Shown here: one piece after another, positions 34,671-43,152 of the stretch | How positions within the stretch are numbered: the first letter of the stretch is position 1 | Layout of the letters: every line of letters starts with the position of its first letter | Assembly (NCBI RefSeq): GCF_023715585.1 | Contig: NZ_JAMBOK010000002.1 | Coordinates: forward strand, 404,534-468,533 | Source: Sporosarcina luteola | Lineage (GTDB): Bacteria > Bacillota > Bacilli > Bacillales_A > Planococcaceae | Direction of reading: 5' to 3' | DNA: 64,000 bases | Program-made: the position numbers and the translations under genes | Notes under the pieces: model-generated | What the model was told of the DNA's origin: nothing | Seen by the model: the letters and a program-made list of their open reading frames with translations, nothing else | Database searches by the model: none

Positions 34671-34985
34671 GCGCTCAAAGCGAGTCGTTCTGCGCCCAAA
34701 GCGATGCATTCCGCGCCCAAAGCAAGGCGTTCTGCGCCCAAAGCGATGCATTTCGCGCCCAAAGCAAGGCGTTCCGCGCCCAAAGTGAGGCATTCCGCGC
34801 CCAAAGCGATGCATTCCACGCCCAAAGCAAGGCGTTCTGCGCCCAAAGCGATGCATTCCACGCCCAAAGCAAGGCGTTCCGCGCCCAAAGCGATGCATTC
34901 CACGCCCAAAGCAAGGCGTTCCACGCCCAAAGCGAGGCATTCCGCGCCCAAAGCGAGGTATTCCGCGCTCATAGCGAGCCATCCG
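34671..34985. repeat. 21-bp phased array, word GCGCCCAAAGC (15 units)
   Basis: Fifteen units start exactly every 21 bp from 34671 to 34965. The word GCGC(C/T)CAAAGC is constant; the rest alternates mainly between GATGCATTC and AAGGCGTTC endings, giving a 42-bp higher order in part. It fills the gap between the convergent genes tcyP and the HTH-TPR regulator. Reading frames are open on both strands because 21 is a multiple of 3 and the unit has no stop; I do not annotate them as genes. Confidence 0.9.
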
Positions 34986-35059
34986 CATCAAATGCAAACT
35001 TGTAATAGAGCGAAAATAAAAGGATTACCGTAGAAAGCTAGTTCTCACTGCTCTCAATC

Positions 35060-36301
35060 TCATTGATCGTAAATCAATTCATACGTCTCCATAATAAAAT
35101 CCTTGTATGGCGTCCGTGGCATGGAGGAAATGTTTTTCACCGCTATGTCAATCGACCGGAGTGCTTCCGCTTCATTCCCTAAAGCCCGATGACAAAGGGC
35201 TGCGTACGCATCTTTTTCATAGAAGATCGATAAATCGAATGGATGGTGCACATAATCTGCAATTACAATTTTCCCAAAGCAGGAAAGCGCCTCTTCATAT
35301 TTTCCCAGGCCGTATAAAGCTTTGCCTTTTTCAATATAAGAGTAGGGAGTGTGGCCTCTGGTAAGATGGAGCTGATTATAATGGTCATTAATAAGATCCA
35401 GTGCCTGCTGATACTCTTTCTTATAAGAAGTTAAATAATGAACCCTTGCATATTTAGTAAAAAGGACCGCTTCTTCGTCATCCGCGAACTCCCCGTAGAG
35501 CATTAGCTTTCTTTCGTAATAGCTCATTGCTTCCAGATTGTTATTCATCATCGCATGGAAAGTAGCCAAACGGTAGAGATGATCAATTCGATAGAAAACC
35601 TGCTTCTCCTTCGAAAACTCAATTCCTTCATTCATGACGCGTATTGCATCTTCTGAATTCCCAACTGCATAGTGCAGCACTGCCTCCAAATAATCGAAAT
35701 CGAGACGTGTGAGGGGATCAATAAGTCCATTCCGCGCTTCTATTTTGGACCGCTCCTCCAATAAAATATCGAGAGCGCTATTGTAATCATGCTCAGTGAA
35801 TTTTACCATCGCAAGGAAAATGCCCACAGTGGCAAGGTGGCGGGTGATATTCATTTGATCATAAATGTCCGTAGCCTTTTCTAAATACGCCCTCCAACCA
35901 TCTTTTTTCTCATAGTAAAGAGCACGGCTATAAATATCATACAGCCTGGCAGCTTCATAGCTTTGTGTCAATTTCTCAACATAAGGCTCTAGTAAAGAGA
36001 GAATCTGCTCATGTTCATCCGTGAGTTCATCAAAATCCACTCTTAAAAGTTGCTCAGCAGTTTTCAAAACTTCCCGTAATTCTTGTGGATTTGTTTCCTC
36101 CAACAGCTCAGACACTTCAACGCCGAGTTGCTCCGCAATATACGACAAGCTCTCCATCGACGGATTGGCTTTATTGTTCTCGATTAAACTGAGCATTCCC
36201 TTTGTCAGCTGGTCTCCCGCCAATGCTTCCAATGTCATCTTCCGCTGTTTGCGCAGCGATCTGATCCGTTCACCTAATGTATTCAGCAGGAACACCTCCA
36301 A
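35060..36301 (-). CDS. XRE-type HTH regulator with C-terminal TPR repeats
   Basis: This protein of about 408-413 residues has an N-terminal Cro/C1-type HTH (LGERIRSLRKQRKMTLEALAG, then LSLIENNKANPSMESLSYIAEQLGV) and about 330 residues of helical TPR-like repeats (for example YSYIEKGKALYGLGKYEEALSCFGK). The layout matches RRNPP-type regulators, whose TPR part can bind a peptide, but no partner peptide gene is visible. The start is uncertain: GGAGGTG (36299-36293) lies 8 nt before a CTG at 36286, whereas TTG 36301 and GTG 36295 overlap that site; the coordinates give the longest form. It is divergent from an MFS exporter with shared palindromes. Confidence 0.85.
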   Translation of the reverse strand: MEVFLLNTLGERIRSLRKQRKMTLEALAGDQLTKGMLSLIENNKANPSMESLSYIAEQLGVEVSELLEETNPQELREVLKTAEQLLRVDFDELTDEHEQILSLLEPYVEKLTQSYEAARLYDIYSRALYYEKKDGWRAYLEKATDIYDQMNITRHLATVGIFLAMVKFTEHDYNSALDILLEERSKIEARNGLIDPLTRLDFDYLEAVLHYAVGNSEDAIRVMNEGIEFSKEKQVFYRIDHLYRLATFHAMMNNNLEAMSYYERKLMLYGEFADDEEAVLFTKYARVHYLTSYKKEYQQALDLINDHYNQLHLTRGHTPYSYIEKGKALYGLGKYEEALSCFGKIVIADYVHHPFDLSIFYEKDAYAALCHRALGNEAEALRSIDIAVKNISSMPRTPYKDFIMETYELIYDQ

Positions 36302-36316
36302 CCTATTTTGTATATA

Positions 36317-36388
36317 GTTTAATTATATTAAACTTTCTCTTGTATTGGAAGAGGAGGGCGTGGTATTATTTGTTTAATAAAATTAAAC
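36317..36388. promoter_or_regulatory. Paired 17-bp palindromic operators
   Basis: GTTTAATTATATTAAAC (36317-36333) and GTTTAATAAAATTAAAC (36372-36388) share the same inverted half-site GTTTAAT/ATTAAAC with a 3-bp centre and lie 55 bp apart. One is next to the regulator start, the other next to the MFS start. They are likely operators for the adjacent HTH regulator. Confidence 0.75.
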
Positions 36389-36409
36389 TCACTGAATGGA
36401 GTGACTATT

Positions 36410-37711
36410 TTGAGTGAAGCGATGAAATTAAAAAGGGCGACGTATCACCTGTGGACCTTTACAATCAGTAAACTTATTGCATCGTTCGGGGCACAGGTAT
36501 ATGCGTTTGCTGTAAGTTTTTACATTTTGCAATTGACGGGGTCTGCGACAAGCTTTGCGACGAATTTGATTTGCAGTATTTTGCCGAGGACACTTGTTGC
36601 ACCTTTTGCGGGTTATGTGGCGGATCGATATTCGCGAAAGACCATTGTCATAACGGCACAAATTGCTTCTACCCTAGCGATAGGGGGCCTTCTGACAGTC
36701 AGTGTAGCCTTCGGAATATCGCTAGTTGCAATTTATATCACTACGGCAGTTTTGGCTGTCACCTCCACGTTTTCAGGAGTGACTTTCAGCTCGTCGATAA
36801 CTGGACTGGTTGATGAAGCACGGATTCAAAAGGCGATGTCACTTAACCAAATGTCAATTTCTTTCGCGGCAATCGGCAGTCCGGCAATTGCGGGCGTGTT
36901 ATATGGAACGGTCGAGATGCCCGTATTCCTTGTGATGTACATGTCGGCCTCGATGATTGCAGTCCTTCTTGAATCGACGATGAACTTCAAGCTATTCGCA
37001 AGAAGGAAAGAAGTTGTAGCAGGGGAGCCGAAAGAGTCAATGCTGCAAAGTATGAAAGCGGGGCTTTCTTATTTGAGATTGCAGCCGGTCATCATGACAA
37101 TCATTTGGATTTCATTATTCATCAACTTCCTATTCGGTGCGTTCATGGTCGGTCATTCTTTCATACTCATCGAAAAGTTGAAAATGGCGCCAGAGCATTT
37201 CGGCCTCGTTGATGGAGTATTCGCAGTAGGAATGTTGCTTATGTCACTTTACTTATCAGTGCGTAAAGAAGTGAAATTCCCATTATTGGTTGGTAAGCGG
37301 GGAATTATTGGAATGGCTTTGCTCATGAGTGGGATTGCGTTTCCGCTTATGATCAGCATGCCGTACCCTTTGATGTTCGCCTATTATGCAATGCTCATGT
37401 TCGGCTTTGGGTTGATTCAAATCATCGTTAATACTCCGATGATGGTCATGATGCAAAAGATGATCGACGACGATTACAAAGGACGCGTCTTTTCAATTCT
37501 CGAAACGATGGCAATGGCACTTATGCCGTTAGGGATGGTACTGTACGGGTTCTTGTATGATGTCTTACCGGCACAATGGATATTGATCGTGTCCAGTCTG
37601 TTGCTCATTGGAGTTGTCCTCGTACTGGCAAGACCATCTGTCGTACGGATGGCGCATCCGGAGCTGGATAAAACAATAGTCGTTAAACCTGAAGTTGTCC
37701 ATGAACAATAG
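36410..37711 (+). CDS. MFS transporter (EntS/MFS_3-like exporter)
   Basis: This 433-residue transporter has 12 helices and is of the enterobactin-exporter-like MFS_3 group. The start KRATYHLWTFTISKLIASFGAQVYAFAVSFYILQLTGSA and PFAGYVADRYSRKTIV (motif A) are typical. MMQKMIDDDYKGRVFSILETM is the matching second-half loop. The substrate is unknown. TTG 36410 is chosen from GGAGTGA 5-6 nt upstream; GTG 36401 overlaps that site. The divergent HTH-TPR gene and the two palindromes imply local control. Confidence 0.85.
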   Translation: MSEAMKLKRATYHLWTFTISKLIASFGAQVYAFAVSFYILQLTGSATSFATNLICSILPRTLVAPFAGYVADRYSRKTIVITAQIASTLAIGGLLTVSVAFGISLVAIYITTAVLAVTSTFSGVTFSSSITGLVDEARIQKAMSLNQMSISFAAIGSPAIAGVLYGTVEMPVFLVMYMSASMIAVLLESTMNFKLFARRKEVVAGEPKESMLQSMKAGLSYLRLQPVIMTIIWISLFINFLFGAFMVGHSFILIEKLKMAPEHFGLVDGVFAVGMLLMSLYLSVRKEVKFPLLVGKRGIIGMALLMSGIAFPLMISMPYPLMFAYYAMLMFGFGLIQIIVNTPMMVMMQKMIDDDYKGRVFSILETMAMALMPLGMVLYGFLYDVLPAQWILIVSSLLLIGVVLVLARPSVVRMAHPELDKTIVVKPEVVHEQ

Positions 37712-37782
37712 CGTAAAAGAAGGCTTTTGAGCTCTTATCTAGAAATAGTGAATGGGAAGTGAAGGAACACAAAAGGGGGAGT

Positions 37783-38625
37783 ATGGTGGGCAAAATTGAG
37801 GTTAAGAATCTTGTGCCGAAGTTTTTGAGTTTCTATGAAGAGGCGAAATCGTCGGATGCTGATGAGAGATGGGCGTTATGGGAGGAGCATTACAATTTTG
37901 CAGCAGTTCCTCCTGGGGATGAAGGGCGGAAGATGGCACGCGCATTGGTCGAAGGGGCATGGGACCAGTACGGGGAAGCCATCCCGGCATTGCAATCATG
38001 GAAACCGGATGAACAGAGAATCGAAGAGGTACTGCAGAAAGTGAAGGCCAATTTAGGCTACGAAGATGCTGTTTCAATTTCTGTCGTTTATTTTGTAGGC
38101 GCTTTTGATGAAAATCCATTCGTCGCGCCGATTGGTGATAGCAGGTTGGCACTATGCATTCCAGTGGAAACGGGGGCGTCGGACATTGTTTTGGCGCATG
38201 AATTGACACATATCATCCATGCAAAGACTGCAGATTTATCGGTAGCGTGGGAACGGTCCATCGCATCAACGATCCTGCAAGAAGGATTGGCAATGCGGGT
38301 CAGTCAAGCAATCGTGCCGGGTCATGCGGATGAGGATTACACCGAGCATAAGAAAGGATGGCTGAAAGAGGCGAAAGAAAAGGAGATTAAAATTTTGCAA
38401 GGCATCCTCCCGCACGTAAACGACTCCTCTTCGGAAGTGGTTATGAAATACACTTTCGGACTGGGAGAGGCGGGGCTTGAAAGAGAAGTGTATTATGCTG
38501 GATGGGTACTTGTTGACTCCTTGATGAAGAAAGGGGTTTCATTCAAGGAAATCGCGTCAGTTCCGGAAGAGGATATGCCCGAATTTGTGAGGGGGAAAAT
38601 TGAGCATCTATTGGTGACGAATTAA
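37783..38625 (+). CDS. DUF2268 putative zinc-dependent protease
   Basis: This protein of about 280 residues is soluble. The metal site is LAHELTHIIHAK near residue 140, and EGLAMRVSQAIVPG downstream may give the third ligand (Glu). It fits the DUF2268 family of predicted Zn-dependent proteases (YjaZ type). There is no signal peptide. Start: GGGGGAG lies close to ATG 37783 and at better spacing from GTG 37786, so either may be used. A bidirectional terminator separates it from the convergent MFS gene. Confidence 0.82.
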   Translation: MVGKIEVKNLVPKFLSFYEEAKSSDADERWALWEEHYNFAAVPPGDEGRKMARALVEGAWDQYGEAIPALQSWKPDEQRIEEVLQKVKANLGYEDAVSISVVYFVGAFDENPFVAPIGDSRLALCIPVETGASDIVLAHELTHIIHAKTADLSVAWERSIASTILQEGLAMRVSQAIVPGHADEDYTEHKKGWLKEAKEKEIKILQGILPHVNDSSSEVVMKYTFGLGEAGLEREVYYAGWVLVDSLMKKGVSFKEIASVPEEDMPEFVRGKIEHLLVTN

Positions 38626-38627
38626 AC

Positions 38628-38668
38628 GAAAAGAGAAGCCCCTCCGGTGTGTGGAAGGGCTTCTCTTT
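38628..38668. terminator. Bidirectional terminator
   Basis: AAAGAGAAGCCC and TCC pair with GGA and GGGCTTCTCTTT around GGTGTGT. It lies between convergent genes. Confidence 0.85.
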
Positions 38669-38670
38669 AC

Positions 38671-39831
38671 TTATGCATTGCGCAATGTCTTCGAAGACTT
38701 GCGATACATGAAAATGAAGAAGATGGAAATGACGGCGAGCGCAGCGGAAATGTAGTACATGTCGCCGTTTATTCTCGTCAAGAGCCATGTGAATAAGATC
38801 GGCCCGATAATGCGACCCATATTGTCCATTGAATACGTCATGCCGGCGGCAGTTCCATACTTTCCGCCGGATTCCTTCGATGTCAATGAAACGAGGATTG
38901 TCCGTGTGAGCGCATTTCCTGCAGTGAAGACGCTCATTGCAACACCCGCCCAGAAGAGACTGCTCGTGAACGGTATCAAGATCAGTCCAATGGCCGTGAA
39001 GATTTGGCCACCCAAAATCCATTTCGTTTCCGACCCATTTTTCACCCGACGGACGACACCGCCTTGAATGGCTGCATCGACAAACCCGCTCGCCATGAAC
39101 AGATAGCCGATTTGCTTCGGTGTGATTTCGATTGCGGAGATCTGGAACAATTGGAATGTGGATTCGATTCCTGCCAAAATCAATGTCACCATGAAGGAGA
39201 GCAGGAATAAGTACCGGATCCGGTATTGCCACAGCAACATGCCGCCTTTCGGGAGCAATGCCCGTTTATTCGCCTCCCCAGTACGCTCCGGCTCTTTCAG
39301 GATGATTCCCGCGTAGACTAGAAGAAGCAACGTCAATACGCCGGACGCGAGAAATGGAGTTTGCAGGCTGATATCACCGAGCACACCGCCGATCGCTGGT
39401 CCGAAAATGAACCCGAGCCCGATCGACATGCCGAGCAAGCCCATGTATTTATTCCGATTCTCCTCAGTCGTCATATCCCCGACAAACCCCGTAACCGCCG
39501 TGTACAATGCCCCTGAGAAAATGCCCCCGACGACACGGGAAAGGTATAGCAAAGTTAGGTTATGAATGAAGAATGCGAACAGGAAAAAACTCAGACTGAA
39601 GCCAAGTAGGCCAACGAGTATCAGTTTCTTGCGCCCAACACGGTCGGATAATGAACCCCATAACGGAGCGGTGAAGAACGATGCGAGTGAATAGACCGTC
39701 AGCAATCCGCCCACATGGATTTCGGAAAGACCCTGTTGCACAATCACTTCCGGCAAAACAGGGATGATGATGCCGAATCCTAGATATACGAAAAATTGAA
39801 CAGACATTAAGAGTAGAATAGATTTTTTCAT
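38671..39831 (-). CDS. MFS drug-efflux-type transporter
   Basis: This 386-residue, 12-helix MFS protein is of the TetA/MdtG-like drug:H+ antiporter group. The N-terminus FFVYLGFGIIIPVLPEVI, motif A (APLWGSLSDRVGRKKLIL) and motif C-like segment (LGFIFGPAIGGVLGD) are all present. The substrate is not known. GCAGGT precedes the ATG by 7 nt. The upstream gap to 40130 contains the TCGGTGGTAAA repeats and presumably the promoter. Confidence 0.87.
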   Translation of the reverse strand: MKKSILLLMSVQFFVYLGFGIIIPVLPEVIVQQGLSEIHVGGLLTVYSLASFFTAPLWGSLSDRVGRKKLILVGLLGFSLSFFLFAFFIHNLTLLYLSRVVGGIFSGALYTAVTGFVGDMTTEENRNKYMGLLGMSIGLGFIFGPAIGGVLGDISLQTPFLASGVLTLLLLVYAGIILKEPERTGEANKRALLPKGGMLLWQYRIRYLFLLSFMVTLILAGIESTFQLFQISAIEITPKQIGYLFMASGFVDAAIQGGVVRRVKNGSETKWILGGQIFTAIGLILIPFTSSLFWAGVAMSVFTAGNALTRTILVSLTSKESGGKYGTAAGMTYSMDNMGRIIGPILFTWLLTRINGDMYYISAALAVISIFFIFMYRKSSKTLRNA

Positions 39832-39971
39832 GTATGTACCTGCTTTCAGTAAACATCAATAAGACCAGTTTACTCTGCCAATCGCATAGTGACAAAGGAA
39901 AAGGCGTTTGGTGGAATGAAATTGCATCCTGGAACGTCATTTTTTCGCATTTCAGGCGTAAAAAGAGGGAA

Positions 39972-40034
39972 TCGGTGGTAAACAGCTGTGAGTCGGTGGT
40001 AAACCCCCGAGAATCGGTGGTAAATCAAAAAACG
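39972..40034. repeat. 21-bp phased repeats, word TCGGTGGTAAA (3 units)
   Basis: TCGGTGGTAAA begins at 39972, 39993 and 40014, an exact 21-bp step with variable ten-base fillers. It lies between the divergent starts of the MFS gene and the small gene at 40130. Confidence 0.8.
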
Positions 40035-40129
40035 CAAGCTTTTATTTTTCCATCGTGTATAAAGCATTTACAAAAGGCGAACAATTTGTAACATAATTGA
40101 AAGATTTAAAAGTGGACAGGAGTGGTATG

Positions 40130-40369
40130 ATGTGTATAGATCAAAATTGGCATGAATTTCATATCAATGATGAAACTTTCCAATGCGAAGACACGTCAAC
40201 AACATATAGAAAGGTCGAGGTGGAAAAGATGGCGAAAGAAAAAGTTGATTTGAAGAAAATCATCTCCAACTTGGCGAAGTTGGGTGTTTCGGCAACAGCA
40301 ACGAAATCCCGGATGGAAATGCTGAAAGCCCTCGCGCCACCTACAAATGACCCGCAAATACAGTCATAA
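40130..40369 (+). CDS. Small hypothetical protein
   Basis: This frame gives 79 residues from ATG 40130, with AGGAG 7 nt upstream. An internal ATG at 40230 also has a good site (GAGGTGG) and would give 46 residues (MAKEKVDLKKIISNLAKLGV...). The N-terminal part has two Cys and two His without a clear motif; the C-terminal part is basic and helical. I do not recognise a family. Two well-placed starts may indicate that only the shorter form is real. A strong terminator follows. Confidence 0.55.
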   Translation: MCIDQNWHEFHINDETFQCEDTSTTYRKVEVEKMAKEKVDLKKIISNLAKLGVSATATKSRMEMLKALAPPTNDPQIQS

Positions 40370-40370
40370 C

Positions 40371-40411
40371 AAAAAATCTCCCGCATACTTGCATGCGAGA
40401 GATTTTTTTTG
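40371..40411 (+). terminator. Terminator after the small hypothetical gene
   Basis: AAATCTC and GCAT pair with ATGC and GAGATTT around ACTTGC with a small bulge, followed by eight T. Confidence 0.85.
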
Positions 40412-40418
40412 CATTTTT

Positions 40419-40444
40419 GGAAGGCGTTCCGGCAGGCGCCTTCC
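40419..40444. repeat. Short inverted repeat related to the 2.7-kb repeat end
   Basis: GGAAGGCG (40419) pairs with CGCCTTCC (40437). The segment GGCAGGCGCCTT also occurs at the ends of the 2.7-kb repeats, so this may be a remnant of that family. It lies just downstream of the rodA pair. Confidence 0.5.
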
Positions 40445-40452
40445 GATTTTCG

Positions 40453-41652
40453 TTATTCCTCGTCATCCGAGCTGAACATATATGTCCGGTGATGGAATTT
40501 CATGCTGAAGACGAGGCCAATCGCGAGCATATTGCCCATCAATGAGCTTCCCCCGTAACTGATAAACGGGAGGGGGATGCCTGTGATCGGCAATAGCTGA
40601 GTCGTCATGCCGATATTTTCGAATACGTGGAACGTGATCATTGCGATGATGCCAGCGCAAATATATGTACTGAAGGGATCCTTCAGTTCAAGCGTGATCT
40701 TCGTCATATGATAGATCAGGAAGAAATACAGGCAAATGACAAGGCTTGCGCCGATGAAACCCCAGTCTTCCCCGATGACGCTGAAGATGAAATCAGTATG
40801 GCTCTCGGCAACGTACACTTCACGCCCTTGGAACCCTTTCCCGAATATCTCTCCTGATCCGATTGCATTCAAGGAAGTGATGAGATGGAGTCCTTCATTC
40901 GATGCATAGGAATACGGATCGAGCCAAGAATAGATCCGTTCAAAGTGGTACGGTTTGAAACCGAGCTTCGCCATAAACTCCTGTTCGTAAAGTGCCATCC
41001 ACAGCAGCGTCCCTCCCAAAGATGCGGTCACGGCAAAGATCGGAAGGATGATGCGCCAAGTGATGCCCGCCACGATGACCAATGCGACAGTGATGGCGAT
41101 GAACACGAGCCCGGTTCCTAAATCGGGCTGCAGCATGATGAACGTGAACGGAAGGAGGAAGACTGCAGCAATTTTACCGAGCAACAGGAAATCTGTCTGC
41201 AGCGTCTTTTCCAAATAGCGTTCGTGGTGATTCGTTATCGTGCGCGCCATGCCGATGATAAAGAACGTTTTCATGAATTCGGCGGGCTGGATGCTTCCGA
41301 TTCCGAATGGAAGGTGGAACCAGCTTTTTGCACCATTTCTGCGGGAGACGAGTTCCATGCTTTCAGGCAAAATGAAAAGCGTTACCAAAAGGAGAACACC
41401 GCCGCCATAGATGATCCATGCAGCTTTCTTATATTGTTCCGGCTCCAAGTACATCGTGATGGCGATTATGATCGAGCCGATGACATACCATTGGATTTGT
41501 GACGGGATGAAGTTTACCGGAATGGAGTTTATCTTATATTGTCCTGTCGTTTGCGCGGATGCGATTGCAATGAGGCTGATCACGCCGAAGAGCAGCAGGA
41601 TGAATGCGAGAGGCCAATCGAATCGATCTACGGGTTTTTTATCTAAGTTCAT
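40453..41652 (-). CDS. RodA/FtsW-family (SEDS) protein, copy 2
   Basis: This 399-residue SEDS protein has about ten helices and is a peptidoglycan glycosyltransferase of the RodA type by family. Conserved parts are QPAEFMKTFFI, LQPDLGTGLVFIAI, YSWLDPYSY, NAIGSGEIFGKGF, HTDFIFSVIGEDWGF and GIPLPFISYGGSS. ATG 41652 follows AAGGTGA and gives MNLDKKPVDRFDW, parallel to the neighbouring copy. It lies 101 nt downstream of that copy in the same direction and is similar along its whole length. Confidence 0.93.
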   Translation of the reverse strand: MNLDKKPVDRFDWPLAFILLLFGVISLIAIASAQTTGQYKINSIPVNFIPSQIQWYVIGSIIIAITMYLEPEQYKKAAWIIYGGGVLLLVTLFILPESMELVSRRNGAKSWFHLPFGIGSIQPAEFMKTFFIIGMARTITNHHERYLEKTLQTDFLLLGKIAAVFLLPFTFIMLQPDLGTGLVFIAITVALVIVAGITWRIILPIFAVTASLGGTLLWMALYEQEFMAKLGFKPYHFERIYSWLDPYSYASNEGLHLITSLNAIGSGEIFGKGFQGREVYVAESHTDFIFSVIGEDWGFIGASLVICLYFFLIYHMTKITLELKDPFSTYICAGIIAMITFHVFENIGMTTQLLPITGIPLPFISYGGSSLMGNMLAIGLVFSMKFHHRTYMFSSDDEE

Positions 41653-41753
41653 ATATGTCACCTTATCAGTTAGTAGGATTGGCGTGGGAACCATATATTA
41701 TTATAACGGAAAATGGAAGACTTGTACGGATATTTTTATAAGTCATTTAGTAA

Positions 41754-42941
41754 CTATTCGTCTTCCGAATCAAACATATATGTCCGATGGTGGAATTTCA
41801 TACTGAAAATCAATCCGATTGCGAGCATATTGCTGAAGAGAGAGCTGCCTCCGTAGCTGATAAACGGCAACGGGATTCCGGTAATCGGCAGCAACTGGAT
41901 GTTCATGCCGATGTTTTCAAAAACGTGAAAGGCGATCAACGCGATAACGCCTGTGCATACATATACACTAAACGGATCTTTAAGTTCCAATGCAACTTTA
42001 GTTAAATGGAAGATCAGGATGAAAAAAAGGAAGATGACGATGCTCGTGCCGATGAAGCCGTATTCCTCGCCGATGACGCTGAAAATGAAATCGGTGTGGT
42101 TTTCAGGTATGTATACTTCCCGTCCATGGAACCCTTTGCCTGACAGTTCTCCCGAGCCGATCGCCGTCATCGCCTGAATAAGGTTATAGCCTTCATCAGA
42201 TGGGTATGAGTATGGATCGAGCCATGAATAGACGCGACGGAACTGGTAGCGGTCGAAGCCGAGCACATTTTCCATGAAGTCCTGCGCATATACCGCCATC
42301 CAAAGGAGACTTGCGCCGAGTGCCGCCCCGCCCGCGAATAGAGGAAGGATGATCTTCCAGGAAATGCCGGCCACGAGAATGATGGCGACCGTGATGGCGA
42401 TGAACACCAACGATGTACCGAGGTCGGGCTGCTCTGCAATAAAGAACAGCGGGACGATCAATGTGGCTGCGATTTTACCTAATAGAAGGAAATCCGTCTT
42501 CATCGTTTTATTCAAATGGACCTCTTGGTGCTTGCTGACAAGCTGCGCCATCCCTAAAATGAAAAATGTCTTAATGAATTCGGAAGGCTGGATTCTGCCG
42601 ATGATGGGAAGGTTCAGCCATCTTTTGGCGCCCATTCGGATTTCCGCGATCTGTCCATCGCCTCCAGGGGCAACCATCAGAAACAACAACAATAGGACAC
42701 CAAATCCGTAAAGAGGCCACGCGAGTTTCTTATATTGTTCCGGCTCCAAATAAATGGTGGCTGCGATGATAACCGAACCGACAACATACCATCTGACTTG
42801 AAGGAGCGCAAAGTTAATAGGGCCATATTGTTCGGCGGTCTGAGCAGATGCGATTGCAAAAATACCGACAATCGCAAGCAAAGCTAAAATGAATGCAAGC
42901 GTCCAATCAAAACGGTCGGCCTGCTTCTTTTGGAGATTCAA
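41754..42941 (-). CDS. rodA: RodA/FtsW-family (SEDS) protein, copy 1
   Basis: This 395-residue SEDS protein is a paralogue of the gene downstream. It has the same motifs: QPSEFIKTFFI, EQPDLGTSLVFIAI, YSWLDPYSYPSDEG, HTDFIFSVIGEEYGF and GIPLPFISYGGSS. It probably polymerises lateral-wall peptidoglycan with a class B penicillin-binding protein. The start is TTG 42941: AAAGGTGA stands 5-6 nt before it, and the resulting MNLQKKQADRFDW aligns with MNLDKKPVDRFDW of the other copy. A GTG at 42950 overlaps the ribosome site. Confidence 0.93.
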   Translation of the reverse strand: MNLQKKQADRFDWTLAFILALLAIVGIFAIASAQTAEQYGPINFALLQVRWYVVGSVIIAATIYLEPEQYKKLAWPLYGFGVLLLLFLMVAPGGDGQIAEIRMGAKRWLNLPIIGRIQPSEFIKTFFILGMAQLVSKHQEVHLNKTMKTDFLLLGKIAATLIVPLFFIAEQPDLGTSLVFIAITVAIILVAGISWKIILPLFAGGAALGASLLWMAVYAQDFMENVLGFDRYQFRRVYSWLDPYSYPSDEGYNLIQAMTAIGSGELSGKGFHGREVYIPENHTDFIFSVIGEEYGFIGTSIVIFLFFILIFHLTKVALELKDPFSVYVCTGVIALIAFHVFENIGMNIQLLPITGIPLPFISYGGSSLFSNMLAIGLIFSMKFHHRTYMFDSEDE

Positions 42942-43152
42942 AACATTCACCTTTTCTACTGAACTTTTAAAATGGTACTTAGAGTATAACGTAAGTAGCC
43001 CCTATAATCATATCTTTCAAAGTGACGTCCTGGCGGGCAGGAAGTTGCCCGGTTTGAAAAAGGTCCTTCCGGATCATGCAATTATACGAACGGGTACGTC
43101 GTTTCGTGGTAAACTATAGGAACGAAAATCTAACGGTTAGTGAGGGAGATTT

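Noticed and set aside
34671..34985. CRISPR array
   Set aside because: Units are only 21 bp with no unique spacers of 30 bp or so, and no cas genes are in the window. The same holds for the other arrays.
34554..35033. Long open frames on both strands through the GCGCCCAAAGC array, giving heptad-like repeat peptides
   Set aside because: The unit is 21 bp without stops, so several frames on both strands are open automatically. No ribosome site fits, and sister arrays with 20- or 41-bp periods cannot encode repeats.
35018..35053. Twelve-codon frame overlapping the stop of the HTH-TPR gene (MRLRAVRTSFLR) as a signalling peptide
   Set aside because: It lacks a ribosome site and a secretion signal, and is much shorter than known pre-peptides. 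An ATGA overlap alone is weak evidence.
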